Source of the DNA: Mycetohabitans sp. B8
GTDB lineage: Bacteria > Pseudomonadota > Gammaproteobacteria > Burkholderiales > Burkholderiaceae
Reading direction: 5' to 3'
DNA: 64,000 nt
NCBI RefSeq assembly: GCF_021991875.1
Contig: NZ_JAHLKR010000016.1
Location: forward strand, 124,001 to 188,000
This document shows positions 9,355 to 18,082 of the stretch, piece by piece. The translations under genes and the position numbers were made by a program. The notes beneath the pieces are model-generated. The model saw only the letters and a program-made list of their open reading frames with translations. It had not been told where the DNA came from and made no database searches. The stretch's first letter is position 1. Every line of letters starts with the position of its first letter.

Positions 9355-9981
9355 ATGTTCGGACGCTTCATGCCTACCGAAGGCAAGTTTTTCGAAATCT
9401 TTAACGCCCACGCGAAATGCATGGTTGACGCCAGTCTCGAACTCGAGCGGTTGATCGAAGACCTGCCCAATGCGGAGGTTCACAAGCAGAACGTGCAAGC
9501 GAATGAGAAACGTGCTGACAAGCTGACGCACGAATGTATCGATTTGCTGCACAAGACCTTTATCACGCCGTTGGACCGCGACGAGGTCCATAAGCTGATC
9601 ACGACGATGGACGACATCCTCGACTTGATGGAGGATGTCGCCACTGCGGTGTCGCTGTACGACGTGCGTGCGGTGACCTCCGAGGCGAACGAACTTGCGC
9701 ATGTTTGCCGGCTAACGTGCGAGCGTGTGCAGACGGCGGTGGGCTTGCTGCACGATATGAAACGCGCCAGTGCGATCCTGAGGGCCTGCGAGGAGATCGA
9801 TCGTTACGAATCCGATGCGGATCGCCTGCTGCGCTCGGCGATGTCCAAGCTGTTTCGCGAGGAGGACGACGTCAAGACGCTGATCAAGCTGAAGGCAATT
9901 TTCGAGTTGCTCGAAGCCGTGACGGACAAGTGCGAGGATGTCGCGAACATCATCGAAGGCATCGTGCTCGAGAACGCATAG
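9355..9981 (+). CDS. DUF47/PhoU-like protein, Pit accessory
   Basis: This is a 209-residue all-helical protein of the DUF47 (PhoU-like, YkaA/Pit accessory) family, thought to modulate the adjacent phosphate transporter. It begins MFGRFMPTEGKFFEIFNAHA and has the repeated helical hairpins with HECIDLLHKTFITPLDRDEV and DDILDLMEDVA, typical of the family. The ATG at 9355 is chosen because GAGGG lies just upstream and homologs start MFGR; an open frame extends 36 codons further upstream without support. It ends 12 bases before pit. Confidence 0.92.
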   Translation: MFGRFMPTEGKFFEIFNAHAKCMVDASLELERLIEDLPNAEVHKQNVQANEKRADKLTHECIDLLHKTFITPLDRDEVHKLITTMDDILDLMEDVATAVSLYDVRAVTSEANELAHVCRLTCERVQTAVGLLHDMKRASAILRACEEIDRYESDADRLLRSAMSKLFREEDDVKTLIKLKAIFELLEAVTDKCEDVANIIEGIVLENA

Positions 9982-9993
9982 ACAGGGCAGCTG

Positions 9994-11004
9994 ATGCATT
10001 CGATCCAACTTGCTCTATGGGCAGTCGCGCTGCTGGTTGCCGTTGCGCTGATATTCGATTTCATGAACGGCTTCCACGACGCGGCAAATTCGATCGCGAC
10101 CGTGGTGTCGACCGGTGTGCTCAAGCCGCACCAGGCTGTGGCGTTCGCCGCCGGCTTCAACGTCGTCGCGTATTTCATCTTTCATTTGAAGGTGGCGGCC
10201 ACGGTCGGCAAGGGCACAATCGACCCCGGCATCATCGATCACTATGTGGTGTTCGGCGCGCTCGTAGGGGCGATTGGCTGGAACATCGTGACTTGGTACT
10301 ACGGGATTCCGTCGAGTTCGTCGCATGCGCTGATCGGCGGCTTGGTCGGCTCGGCGCTGGCTAAGTCGGGGTGGGGCGCGCTGAACGTGGACGGAGTGGT
10401 GAAGACGATTGCCTTCATTTTCGTGTCGCCGTTGCTCGGCTTCGTGCTCGGGTCGCTGTTCATGCTGCTCGTGTCCTGGTTCTTCTTCCGCACGCCGCCA
10501 AGCCGCGTTGACCGGCGTTTCCGTAGACTTCAACTTGTGTCCGCGTCGCTGTACAGCCTGGGGCACGGAGGCAACGACGCGCAGAAGACGATCGGCATTA
10601 TTTGGATGCTGCTGATCGCGACCGGCTATGCGTCGGTCAGCGCCGACGCGCCGCCGACCTGGGTAATCGCCGGCTGCTACGTGTCAATGGGTCTGGGCAC
10701 GTTGTTCGGCGGCTGGCGGATCGTGCGCACGATGGGGCAGCGCATCACGCGGCTCAAGCCGGTCGGTGGCTTCTGCGCGGAGACGGGTGGCGCGATTACG
10801 CTGTTCATGGCATCGTGGCTCGGCATTCCGGTCTCGACCACGCACACGATCACCGGCGCGATCGTCGGCGTCGGGGCGACGCAGAAACTGTCGGCCGTGC
10901 GCTGGGGTGTCGCCGGCAATATCGTATGGGCCTGGATTTTGACCATTCCGGCGTCCGCCGCGCTGTCTGCTGCCGCTTGGTGGCTTGGCCAGCGGCTGCT
11001 GTAG
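9994..11004 (+). CDS. pit: Low-affinity inorganic phosphate transporter, Pit family
   Basis: This is an integral inner-membrane phosphate permease of 336 residues with about 10 hydrophobic segments. The two family signature repeats are visible: FDFMNGFHDAANSIATVV early, and SLGHGGNDAQKTIG in the second half, along with PSSSSHALIGGLVG and VSTTHTITGAIVG. It forms an operon with the DUF47 gene. Substrate (phosphate, perhaps with divalent metal) is by family. Confidence 0.94.
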   Translation: MHSIQLALWAVALLVAVALIFDFMNGFHDAANSIATVVSTGVLKPHQAVAFAAGFNVVAYFIFHLKVAATVGKGTIDPGIIDHYVVFGALVGAIGWNIVTWYYGIPSSSSHALIGGLVGSALAKSGWGALNVDGVVKTIAFIFVSPLLGFVLGSLFMLLVSWFFFRTPPSRVDRRFRRLQLVSASLYSLGHGGNDAQKTIGIIWMLLIATGYASVSADAPPTWVIAGCYVSMGLGTLFGGWRIVRTMGQRITRLKPVGGFCAETGGAITLFMASWLGIPVSTTHTITGAIVGVGATQKLSAVRWGVAGNIVWAWILTIPASAALSAAAWWLGQRLL

Positions 11005-11007
11005 GCG

Positions 11008-11126
11008 CGCTCGAATCACTGCCGCGCTGTGGCCGTCCATCGGGACGATCGCACCGGTCATGTAACTGGCGCGCGCACTGGCCAGCCACAGCGCATCGTC
11101 GTCGATTTCGTCCGGCCTCGTGTAGT
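11008..11126 (-). pseudogene. Short-chain dehydrogenase C-terminal remnant
   Basis: On the minus strand a single frame reads RPDEIDDDALWLASARASY followed by MTGAIVPMDGHSAA. This is the SDR C-terminal signature (DEIAD-LFLASDxASYITGxxLxVDGG). Its own stop is missing, because the frame runs straight into the antisense of pit. A TGA lies immediately upstream at about 11130. About 40 residues of a 250-residue enzyme remain. Confidence 0.62.
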
Positions 11127-11186
11127 GGCCTCAGTACAAGCCGCGGCTGGCTGCGCGCGAGCCGTGCTGATCGGGTGGCCTGGCGC

Positions 11187-12218
11187 TCAGAAATTGCCGT
11201 GGGCGAAACGGGCGATCGGATCATTGGCCGCGGCTGCCTGCGCTGGCGTGGCCATCGGCGTATCGGCCCCGTAGTCCTGGCTGCTTGCAGCCGGCGCGGC
11301 GCTCGCCGTCATGGCGGCAGGATCGGGGGCGGCCGACATGACCGGCGCGGCGATCCAGGAAGCCGCTTGGCTGCGCGCGGTCGGCGGGGATGGCTCGAAC
11401 GCATCGAATGATGTATCGCCGGTGGCCACCATCGCTCCGATCGGGTCCGGCTCGACGGCACCTACGCCGCGCGCCTGTGTGTGTGCGACGGATATCGACG
11501 GTGGCTCGAACGCATCCTGGCCGCTCGCGGCTTCGCCTGCGGCATAAGCCATCTCGTGCCGTGTACCCGCAGCGGCAGGCGCCACCCGGTTGGATATCGC
11601 GCTGCTCATGCCAGTCGGCGGTGTCGGTGGTGCTGACGCCGCCAGCAGCGTCGGTGCGTCAAACGGCCGCTTCGGCGCGTTGCGTACCGGGGCGACACGG
11701 CGGATACCGTCGAATCGCTTCGCCCAGTACGGGTTCGTCACGTAGTCAATGCGTACCGTGCCACCGGTCGACGGCGCGTTGACAAAGCGCATGTTCCCCA
11801 CGTAGATGCCGACGTGCGAATGCGGCCGGCCGGACGTGTTGAAGAAGACCAGGTCGCCGGGCGCGATTTCGTTCGGCTGGATCGGTCGCCCGCGTCGGCT
11901 CATTTCGGCCGTGGTTCGCGGCAACTCGACCGCCGCCGAGCGTGCCAGCACGTAGCGTACCAGTCCACTGCAGTCGAAGCCGCTGCTCGGCGTGTTGCCT
12001 CCCCAACGATAGCGCACGCCGACTAGGCTCATCGCTTGGATCGACACTTCCTCCTGACCGACGCTGTGGTCCACGAAGCCGAGCCCAGATGAGGGGCGCG
12101 TGCGGTAGCCGCCCGCCGGCACTTCATCCCCGCGCGTGACTGGCGGCTGCACGCTGGAGCAAGCGGCAAGCAGTACGGCGATGGAGCAGGGCGCGAGTGC
12201 AATCCAGGGGAGGCGCAT
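11187..12218 (-). CDS. NlpC/P60 family lipoprotein (cell-wall peptidase)
   Basis: This is a putative D,L-endopeptidase acting on peptidoglycan stem peptides. From ATG 12218 the protein starts with a 20-residue lipoprotein signal ending LLAAC, so it should be lipid-anchored; a TTG/ATG frame extends 19 codons further upstream. The NlpC/P60 domain spans about residues 60-185 with the catalytic cysteine in FDCSGLVRYV and the histidine in SHVGIYVGN. The remaining 150 residues are an unusual Ala/Pro/Ser-rich tail that looks disordered. It is transcribed convergently to pit. Confidence 0.9.
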   Translation of the reverse strand: MRLPWIALAPCSIAVLLAACSSVQPPVTRGDEVPAGGYRTRPSSGLGFVDHSVGQEEVSIQAMSLVGVRYRWGGNTPSSGFDCSGLVRYVLARSAAVELPRTTAEMSRRGRPIQPNEIAPGDLVFFNTSGRPHSHVGIYVGNMRFVNAPSTGGTVRIDYVTNPYWAKRFDGIRRVAPVRNAPKRPFDAPTLLAASAPPTPPTGMSSAISNRVAPAAAGTRHEMAYAAGEAASGQDAFEPPSISVAHTQARGVGAVEPDPIGAMVATGDTSFDAFEPSPPTARSQAASWIAAPVMSAAPDPAAMTASAAPAASSQDYGADTPMATPAQAAAANDPIARFAHGNF

Positions 12219-12387
12219 GAAAAAGCGGGCGGGTGACCAGGCGCACGCCTTCCGGCGGGGCAATGTCCGAATCATAGCCGCCGCACCGGGCTCTGGCCAA
12301 TATGCTTAAGAAAGAACTTTAAGTTTCCCGACGGATGACGTCGCCTGGATGGCACACGTTTCGTATTGGCGGCCGGCGTGGCATCCC

Positions 12388-12418
12388 AAAAAAAGCGCCG
12401 GATCAATAGATCCGGCGC
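12388..12418 (-). terminator. Rho-independent terminator after phoH
   Basis: On the minus strand a perfect 10-base stem (GCGCCGGATC with GATCCGGCGC) closes a 4-base loop and is followed by seven T. It sits 65 bases past the phoH stop. Confidence 0.88.
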
Positions 12419-12482
12419 CAGAAGCTGACGTTGGCTGGCTGGCGGTGGGAATCGCCGCGCTGTTCGCCACAGCACTACAGCA

Positions 12483-14378
12483 CTACAGCACGTCCGACGC
12501 GTAGTCTGCCAAGCGCGACCGTTCGCCACGCGCTAACGTGACGTGGCCGCCGTGGGTCCACCCCTTGAAGCGGTCGACCACGTAGGTCAGTCCCGAACTG
12601 CCTTCTGTCAAGTACGGCGTGTCGATTTGCGCAATGTTGCCCAGGCAAATCATCTTCGTGCCGGGGCCGGCCCGTGTGACCAACGTTTTCATTTGTTTCG
12701 GCGTCAGGTTCTGCGCTTCATCGATGATCACGTACTTATCGACGAAGGTGCGTCCGCGCATGAAGTTCATGCTTTTGACCTTGAGCCGCGAGCGGATCAG
12801 TTCCTGCGTGGCGGCGCGCCCCCATTCACCGGTCGTGTCGTCGGTTTTTTGCAACACTTCGAGATTGTCGTCGAACGCGCCCATCCATGGCTGCATCTTT
12901 TCCTCCTCGGTGCCGGGCAGAAACCCGATGTCTTCGCCTACTGGCACGGTCGCGCGCGTGACGATGATCTCGTTGTAGCGCTTCTCATCGAGTACCTGCG
13001 CCAGGCCCGCGGCCAATGCCATTAACGTTTTGCCAGTCCCGGCCTGGCCGAGCAGCGTGACGAAATCAACCTCCGGGTTCATCAGTAGGTTCAGCGCGAA
13101 GTTCTGCTCGCGGTTGCGCGCCGTAATACCCCATACGTTGTTCTTGTGGTGTCCGTAGTCGCGCAGCGTCTGCAGCAACGCGGTCTTGCCGTTGATTTCG
13201 CGCACCACCGCGTGGAAGGCCGGCTCGCCGTTTTTGGGCTCGAGATAGACGAACTCGTTGATCAGCAGCGACACACACAGCGGCCCGGTGACCCGATAGT
13301 ACGTGGTGCCGGACTTGGTGTCCTGCCAGCTTTCCATGCCCTTGCCGTGCCGCGTCCAGAAATCTTGCGGCAGCGCGCGCACGCCCGAGTAAAGCAGGTC
13401 CTTGTCTTCCAGGACTTGGTCATTGAAATAGTCCTCGGCCGGCAAGCCGAGCGCATGCGCCTTAATGCGCATGTTGATGTCCTTGGACACCAGCACGACT
13501 TGCCGCTCCGGCATCTGAACCTGGAGCGCGCGCACGACGCCCAGAATCTGGTTATCCGCTTTGCCTTGCGGGAGCCCGACCACCGGTTCAATATCGGTGA
13601 GTTCGGTCTGGAAGAACAGGCGCCCGGCTGCTTCCCGATTGCCCAGCCGCGACAGCGCGATGCCGGTGATCATCGCGCTACCGGCGTCGGCCACCAGCGC
13701 GTCCAGCGTGCGGCTGACCTGCCGGGCATTGCGCGCGACCTCCGACATCCCTTTCTTATGGTTGTCGAGTTCCTCGAGCGTGATCATCGGCAGGTAGACG
13801 TCGTGTTCCTCGAAGCGGAACACGCAACTCGGATCGTGCATCAGCACGTTCGTGTCGAGTACGAAAAGCTTGCGCGTAGTGTCAGCGGCGCGCGTACGGA
13901 CCCGTCGCCGCGTGTCGCGCGTGTTCGGCGCGGCGGAAAGCGCGGGCGGTGTGACGCGTGCCGGCGCGGGCGTCTCGCGCAACGCGACAGGCGCCGGCGC
14001 AGCCGCGTCGCGGACCACCTCGGCCGGGACCATGTCGGAGGTGGCGATCTCGGGGGCGGGGCGCGACGGCTGAAGCAGCGCCGCAGTCTGCTTCGACTTG
14101 CGCTTGCGCGCGGTGGGCGTCTCGCGTACCACTTCCTCGTCCGGCAACGCTGCGCGTAATGCCGCATTGTCCGCTTCAAGCGATGTCAACGCCGGCAGCG
14201 GCTCGCTCACGGCGGCGCCGAACGCGGCACCGTCGTTCCGGTGTGCGTCAGCGTCGTCATAGTCGTGTCCGGTGGCGGGCGAGCGCTTGCGTGCGCCTTT
14301 GGCCGTCTTCACCTTGGCCTTGTATTCGTCGGGTGAAAGCAGGTTTCCGAGTTTGCTCGGCGCGGTAGGCAAAGGCAT
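12483..14378 (-). CDS. phoH: PhoH-family ATPase with N-terminal PIN domain
   Basis: The 631-residue protein combines three parts. Residues 1-165 are a low-complexity, charged and Ala/Pro-rich N-terminus. A PIN ribonuclease-like domain follows at about 170-310 (KLFVLDTNVLMHDP with acidic residues). The PhoH P-loop ATPase domain is at about 380-625 (Walker A GQAGTGKTLMALA, Walker B YVIIDEAQNLTPKQMK). This PIN-PhoH architecture (YlaK type) is suggested to act on RNA as a helicase/nuclease; the true substrate is unsettled. The ATG is preceded by AGAGGAAA. It is monocistronic: promoter and possible leader terminator lie upstream, and a strong terminator downstream. Confidence 0.92.
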   Translation of the reverse strand: MPLPTAPSKLGNLLSPDEYKAKVKTAKGARKRSPATGHDYDDADAHRNDGAAFGAAVSEPLPALTSLEADNAALRAALPDEEVVRETPTARKRKSKQTAALLQPSRPAPEIATSDMVPAEVVRDAAAPAPVALRETPAPARVTPPALSAAPNTRDTRRRVRTRAADTTRKLFVLDTNVLMHDPSCVFRFEEHDVYLPMITLEELDNHKKGMSEVARNARQVSRTLDALVADAGSAMITGIALSRLGNREAAGRLFFQTELTDIEPVVGLPQGKADNQILGVVRALQVQMPERQVVLVSKDINMRIKAHALGLPAEDYFNDQVLEDKDLLYSGVRALPQDFWTRHGKGMESWQDTKSGTTYYRVTGPLCVSLLINEFVYLEPKNGEPAFHAVVREINGKTALLQTLRDYGHHKNNVWGITARNREQNFALNLLMNPEVDFVTLLGQAGTGKTLMALAAGLAQVLDEKRYNEIIVTRATVPVGEDIGFLPGTEEEKMQPWMGAFDDNLEVLQKTDDTTGEWGRAATQELIRSRLKVKSMNFMRGRTFVDKYVIIDEAQNLTPKQMKTLVTRAGPGTKMICLGNIAQIDTPYLTEGSSGLTYVVDRFKGWTHGGHVTLARGERSRLADYASDVL

Positions 14379-14511
14379 GGTTTCCTCTGACGGAACGGTT
14401 CAACGATGCACGCCGCCTGGCGCCGACACAGCGGCGCCCTCTGCGACGTACGCGAGTGTCAGTCACATGTGTAATAGGTGCCGGTTCGCCTGGGTCGGTG
14501 CGGCTCCAAAG

Positions 14512-14546
14512 AAAAAAGCCGTACCCCCTTGGACGGGAAGCACGGC
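14512..14546 (-). terminator. Terminator-like hairpin between bcp and phoH
   Basis: On the minus strand GCCGT...ACGGC, with an inner CCC/GGG pairing, is followed by six T (14512-14517). It can serve as the bcp terminator. Because a promoter-like pair lies just upstream, it may also act as a leader attenuator for phoH or as the end of a small RNA. Confidence 0.6.
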
Positions 14547-14579
14547 GGTAAGGTAGGTAGTCAGCCTTCATTGCGGCCC

Positions 14580-14609
14580 ACTATAACCTGTGTCAAACGC
14601 TCACGTCAA
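14580..14609 (-). promoter_or_regulatory. Candidate sigma-70 promoter upstream of phoH
   Basis: On the minus strand TTGACG (14604-14609) and TATAGT (14580-14585) are spaced by 18 bases. Transcription would start near 14573 and meet the hairpin at 14546-14512 before reaching phoH. Confidence 0.45.
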
Positions 14610-14638
14610 AGGGCACATGTCGCGCTGCATCCACCCTG

Positions 14639-15103
14639 TCACAGGGCCTGCACGGCGGCCAGCACCTCTTCGACATGATTGGGTACCTTCACGCCGCGCC
14701 ACTCGCGGCGCAGTACACTCTGCGCATCGAGCAGGAAAGTCGAGCGCTCGATGCCACGTACCTGCTTACCGTACATCTTTTTCATTTTGACGACATCAAA
14801 CAGCTGACACACAGTCTCGTCGGCGTCGGACACCAGCACGAACGGCAATTCGAGCTTGCGCTGGAAGTTCTCATGCGAGCGTACGCTGTCGCGCGAGATG
14901 CCGACGATCTCGGCACCCGCCTGCTTGAAGGCCGGGTACGCGTCACGGAACGCCAGGCTCTCGGTGGTGCAGCCCGGTGTGTTGTCCTTCGGGTAGAAAT
15001 ATAAAACGACTTTGTTGCCCCTGAGCGCGGACAGCGTGAATTCGCCACCCGTCGCTGAAGCGGTGAAATCGGGAACGGCGTGGTCGATTGCAATGCTCGG
15101 CAC
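14639..15103 (-). CDS. bcp: Peroxiredoxin Bcp (thiol peroxidase)
   Basis: The 154-residue cytosolic peroxiredoxin reduces H2O2 and organic peroxides. The peroxidatic cysteine is in DNTPGCTTESLAFRD near residue 44. The position five residues later, a cysteine in E. coli Bcp, is leucine here, so it is the 1-Cys or alternative-resolving type; another cysteine is at ETVCQ. The start is GTG with TAGGAGA upstream. It follows the arn operon on the same strand after 71 bases. Confidence 0.94.
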   Translation of the reverse strand: MPSIAIDHAVPDFTASATGGEFTLSALRGNKVVLYFYPKDNTPGCTTESLAFRDAYPAFKQAGAEIVGISRDSVRSHENFQRKLELPFVLVSDADETVCQLFDVVKMKKMYGKQVRGIERSTFLLDAQSVLRREWRGVKVPNHVEEVLAAVQAL

Positions 15104-15174
15104 GGATTTCTCCTATTGTTATGACCAGCGGCAGCGAAGCCGGACCGAGGTGGACCGACGCTCGCGCCATTGTT

Positions 15175-16080
15175 TCAGTCGGGCTGAATGATGAGCTCGC
15201 CGGCGCGGCCCGGCACCTCGCCCCACGCGACAGGGTAGGTTGGCAGCGAGCCCAGGTCCAACGTTGCGTAATAGTCAGCCATCGACACGAGTGCATGCCC
15301 CTGCGCGTGCCAGCCCGCCAGCAGGCGTTCGAGCACGGGGGCGAGCTTCTGCCCTTCCAGTTCCGCGTGCAGTGTGAAGACGTGGTCGACGCCGTCGTGC
15401 CGTGTCAGCGATAGTAGGTAATCGGCGACATTGTCCACGCTCAATCCGTCCAGCCCTAGTACTTCGTCCAATGTCGGCAGGGTGGTCGGCAGCTGCACGT
15501 GAGCAAGCGGTATGCCGCTGACCGTCGGCCGGTACGGGCCGTGGCCGCGCCCGTCGGACGCATACCGGATGCCCCATGCGTCGAGCTGATGAAATGCATG
15601 GTCGTTCATCTGCCAGCCTGCCGCGCCATGGGTACGCGGCGCCTCGCCGAATACCTCAACGAAGCGCGCGTGGCTTTTCGCCATTTGCGCGATCGTCCAT
15701 GCGCGCTCACGCGTGCGCACGTTATCCTGCCAATACACGTGGTCCCATGTATGAATGCCCACCTCGAAGCCGGCATCGCGCGTGGCGCGCATCTGCGCCG
15801 CCGCACGCGCGCCGATGTCCGGGCCGGGCAGTAACACGCCGTAGGCAAGCGTCTTGATGCCGTAGTGCTCAAGCACCGACGTGCGTGACACCTTGCGCAG
15901 GAACCCAGGGCGGAATACCCGGCGCAATGCCCAACCGGTGTGGTCGGGGCCTAAGCTAAATAGGAACGTCGCGCCGGCGCCGGCGTGCCGGAGCATCCGC
16001 ACGAGGTTCGGCACGCCTTCACGGGTGCCGCGCAGCGTGTCGACGTCGATCTTCAGTACGATACGGGCCACTGCCGTCAC
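15175..16080 (-). CDS. arnD: 4-deoxy-4-formamido-L-arabinose-phosphoundecaprenol deformylase ArnD
   Basis: This enzyme removes the formyl group from the undecaprenyl-linked Ara4FN, giving Ara4N ready for flipping. The 301-residue NodB-type polysaccharide deacetylase has the metal motif IDVDTLRGTREG at the N-terminus, EVGIHTWDHVYWQ with the second ligands, and the late HAELEGQ. These match ArnD rather than generic NodB enzymes. The start is GTG. Last gene of the arn operon, 8 bases after the preceding gene. Confidence 0.93.
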   Translation of the reverse strand: MTAVARIVLKIDVDTLRGTREGVPNLVRMLRHAGAGATFLFSLGPDHTGWALRRVFRPGFLRKVSRTSVLEHYGIKTLAYGVLLPGPDIGARAAAQMRATRDAGFEVGIHTWDHVYWQDNVRTRERAWTIAQMAKSHARFVEVFGEAPRTHGAAGWQMNDHAFHQLDAWGIRYASDGRGHGPYRPTVSGIPLAHVQLPTTLPTLDEVLGLDGLSVDNVADYLLSLTRHDGVDHVFTLHAELEGQKLAPVLERLLAGWHAQGHALVSMADYYATLDLGSLPTYPVAWGEVPGRAGELIIQPD

Positions 16081-16088
16081 CCGCGCCG

Positions 16089-17129
16089 TCAGTCGACCAG
16101 CGCGCGGGCTTCGGCGACCTGCGAGCGGTATGCCTCAAAGATCTTGCGCAGCGCGTCGTCCATCGACAGCGTCGGTGCCCAGGCCAGATCCTGCTTCGTA
16201 TTGTCGATCTTCGGCACTCGATTCTGCACGTCCTGGTAGCCGGTGCCGTAATAGGCGCTCGACGAGGTTTCCACCAGCTTCACCTGTTGTGCAGACTGCG
16301 CATACTCGGGGTAATCGGCTGCCAACGCCAGCATCTTGTTGGCCAGTTCGCGCACCGAGAAATTGTTGTGCGGATTGCCGATGTTGTAGATCTTGCCGGT
16401 TGCGATGCCGGCCGGATTCTCGATGATCCGCATCAGCGCCGAGATGCCGTCGTCGATGTCGGTGAACGCGCGTTTTTGCGCGCCGCCGTCCACCAGGCTG
16501 ATGTTCTCGCCCCGCACGATATGGCCGAGGAACTGCGTGACCACGCGTGATGATCCTTCCTTCGGCGTATGGATCGTGTCCAGTCCCGGGCCGATCCAGT
16601 TGAACGGGCGAAACAGCGTGAAATTCAGGCCCTCCATGCCGTAGCCCCAGATCACGCGGTCCATCAACTGCTTCGAGCATGCGTAGATCCAGCGCGGCTT
16701 GTTGATCGGGCCGTAGATCAGCGGCGAGGCTTCCGGGTCAAACTCGCCATCGGTGCACATGCCGTATACCTCGGAAGTGGACGGAAAGACCAGGTGCTTG
16801 CCGTATTGGACCGCCGAGCGCACTATTGGCATATTGGCCTCAAAATCAAGCTCGAACACGCGCAGCGGCTGCTTCACATAGGTGGCAGGCGTGGCGATCG
16901 CGACCAACGGCAGAATCGCGTCACACTTGCGGACGTGATACTCAACCCATTCCTTGTTGATCGTGATGTCGCCTTCGAAGAAGTGCATGCGCGGATGCTG
17001 CGACAGACCACCCAGACGATCCTTGTGCATGTCCATCCCATAGACTTCCCAATCGGTGGTCTCAAGGATGCGCTTGGACAGATGATGGCCGATGAAGCCG
17101 TTGACGCCGAGGATCAGGACTTTTTTCAT
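16089..17129 (-). CDS. arnA: UDP-glucuronate decarboxylase (ArnA C-terminal half as a separate protein)
   Basis: This enzyme oxidises and decarboxylates UDP-glucuronic acid to the UDP-4-keto-pentose, the first committed step of Ara4N synthesis. The 346-residue extended SDR has the Rossmann motif GVNGFIGHHL near residue 8, the catalytic YACSK (Tyr/Lys) and TSEVYG, all as in the dehydrogenase domain of ArnA. The ATG at 17129 overlaps the stop of the formyltransferase gene (ATGA), so the two ArnA activities are separate but coupled. The frame is open 44 codons upstream, but that part is the antisense-like tail of the neighbour. Confidence 0.93.
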   Translation of the reverse strand: MKKVLILGVNGFIGHHLSKRILETTDWEVYGMDMHKDRLGGLSQHPRMHFFEGDITINKEWVEYHVRKCDAILPLVAIATPATYVKQPLRVFELDFEANMPIVRSAVQYGKHLVFPSTSEVYGMCTDGEFDPEASPLIYGPINKPRWIYACSKQLMDRVIWGYGMEGLNFTLFRPFNWIGPGLDTIHTPKEGSSRVVTQFLGHIVRGENISLVDGGAQKRAFTDIDDGISALMRIIENPAGIATGKIYNIGNPHNNFSVRELANKMLALAADYPEYAQSAQQVKLVETSSSAYYGTGYQDVQNRVPKIDNTKQDLAWAPTLSMDDALRKIFEAYRSQVAEARALVD

Positions 17130-18082
17130 GAATGCGATGAGGATTGAGTAAGGCGCAGGAACGTTGCCGCGTCGATTACGCGCGCGTCGTGCGTGGGATC
17201 GGAAGCGTCGCGGCCGACATGGCGCAGTTCGCGGATCGCCAGTGCGCGGCCGTCGCCGCACACGCCAAATAGCGCATTATCGCAAACCTGCAAGCCTGGC
17301 GGCAATTTTGTGGTGCTGGCCGTGTCGTGACGCCCGAGCCGGGCCGCGGCGACGATGAAGCGCTCGCCGCCGACGTCGGTGAACGCGCCCGGATACGGCG
17401 GTGCGACCGCGCGCACCAGGTTGTAGACCTGCTGTGCGGGCAGGCTCCAGTCGATGCGGCCGTCCTCGGGGCGGCGTCCACCAAAATAGCTGCCCGCGGC
17501 CAGATCATTGGGCAGCCGCGGTGCGTCGCCGGCCAGCAGCGCCGGCAGCACCCGCCACAGCGTCTGCTCGGCGGCCACTGTCACCTTATCGAACACCTGG
17601 CTCGCGGTATCGTCCGGTAGGATTGGCACCGGCGTCTGCGCGACGATCGCGCCGGCGTCCGGCTTGGCCGTCATTTCGTGCAGCGTGGCGCCGGTCTCGG
17701 TCTCGCCGTTGAGCACGGCCCAGTTGGTTGGCACGCGGCCACGGTACTTCGGTAGCAGCGAGCCGTGCAAATTAAATGCGCCGCGCGGCGCCAGCGCGAG
17801 CAGGCCAGCCGGCAGCATGTGTCGGTAGTAGAACGAGAACAGGAAATCCGGCTGCACTGCGCGCACGGCCTCGGCCAACTCTGGCGCGCGCGGATCGGCG
17901 GGCGTCATCGCCGGCAGTCCGTAATCGTCTGCGACCGCCGCCACGCTTTCGAACCAGATGCGCTCTTGCGGATTGTCTTGATGCGTGACGACGAGCGCGA
18001 CGTCCACGCCGCGCGCGAGCAGCACGCGCAGGCAGCGCGCGCCGACATTGTGATACGCGAAGACGACGGCGCGCGCGTTCAT
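17126..18082 (-). CDS. UDP-Ara4N formyltransferase (ArnA N-terminal half as a separate protein)
   Basis: The 318-residue enzyme transfers a formyl group from 10-formyl-tetrahydrofolate to UDP-Ara4N. The catalytic segment FNLHGSLLPKYRGRVPTNWA (Asn/His), followed by ETETGATLHEMTAKPDAG with the catalytic aspartate, is clear. A C-terminal OB-like domain spans about residues 205-300. In E. coli this is fused to the decarboxylase as ArnA; here it stands alone with four-base overlaps to both neighbours. Confidence 0.92.
   Translation of the reverse strand: MNARAVVFAYHNVGARCLRVLLARGVDVALVVTHQDNPQERIWFESVAAVADDYGLPAMTPADPRAPELAEAVRAVQPDFLFSFYYRHMLPAGLLALAPRGAFNLHGSLLPKYRGRVPTNWAVLNGETETGATLHEMTAKPDAGAIVAQTPVPILPDDTASQVFDKVTVAAEQTLWRVLPALLAGDAPRLPNDLAAGSYFGGRRPEDGRIDWSLPAQQVYNLVRAVAPPYPGAFTDVGGERFIVAAARLGRHDTASTTKLPPGLQVCDNALFGVCGDGRALAIRELRHVGRDASDPTHDARVIDAATFLRLTQSSSHS

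Noticed and set aside
11029-12139. Plus-strand frames opposite the NlpC/P60 gene
   Set aside because: Shadows of the minus-strand gene; no motifs.
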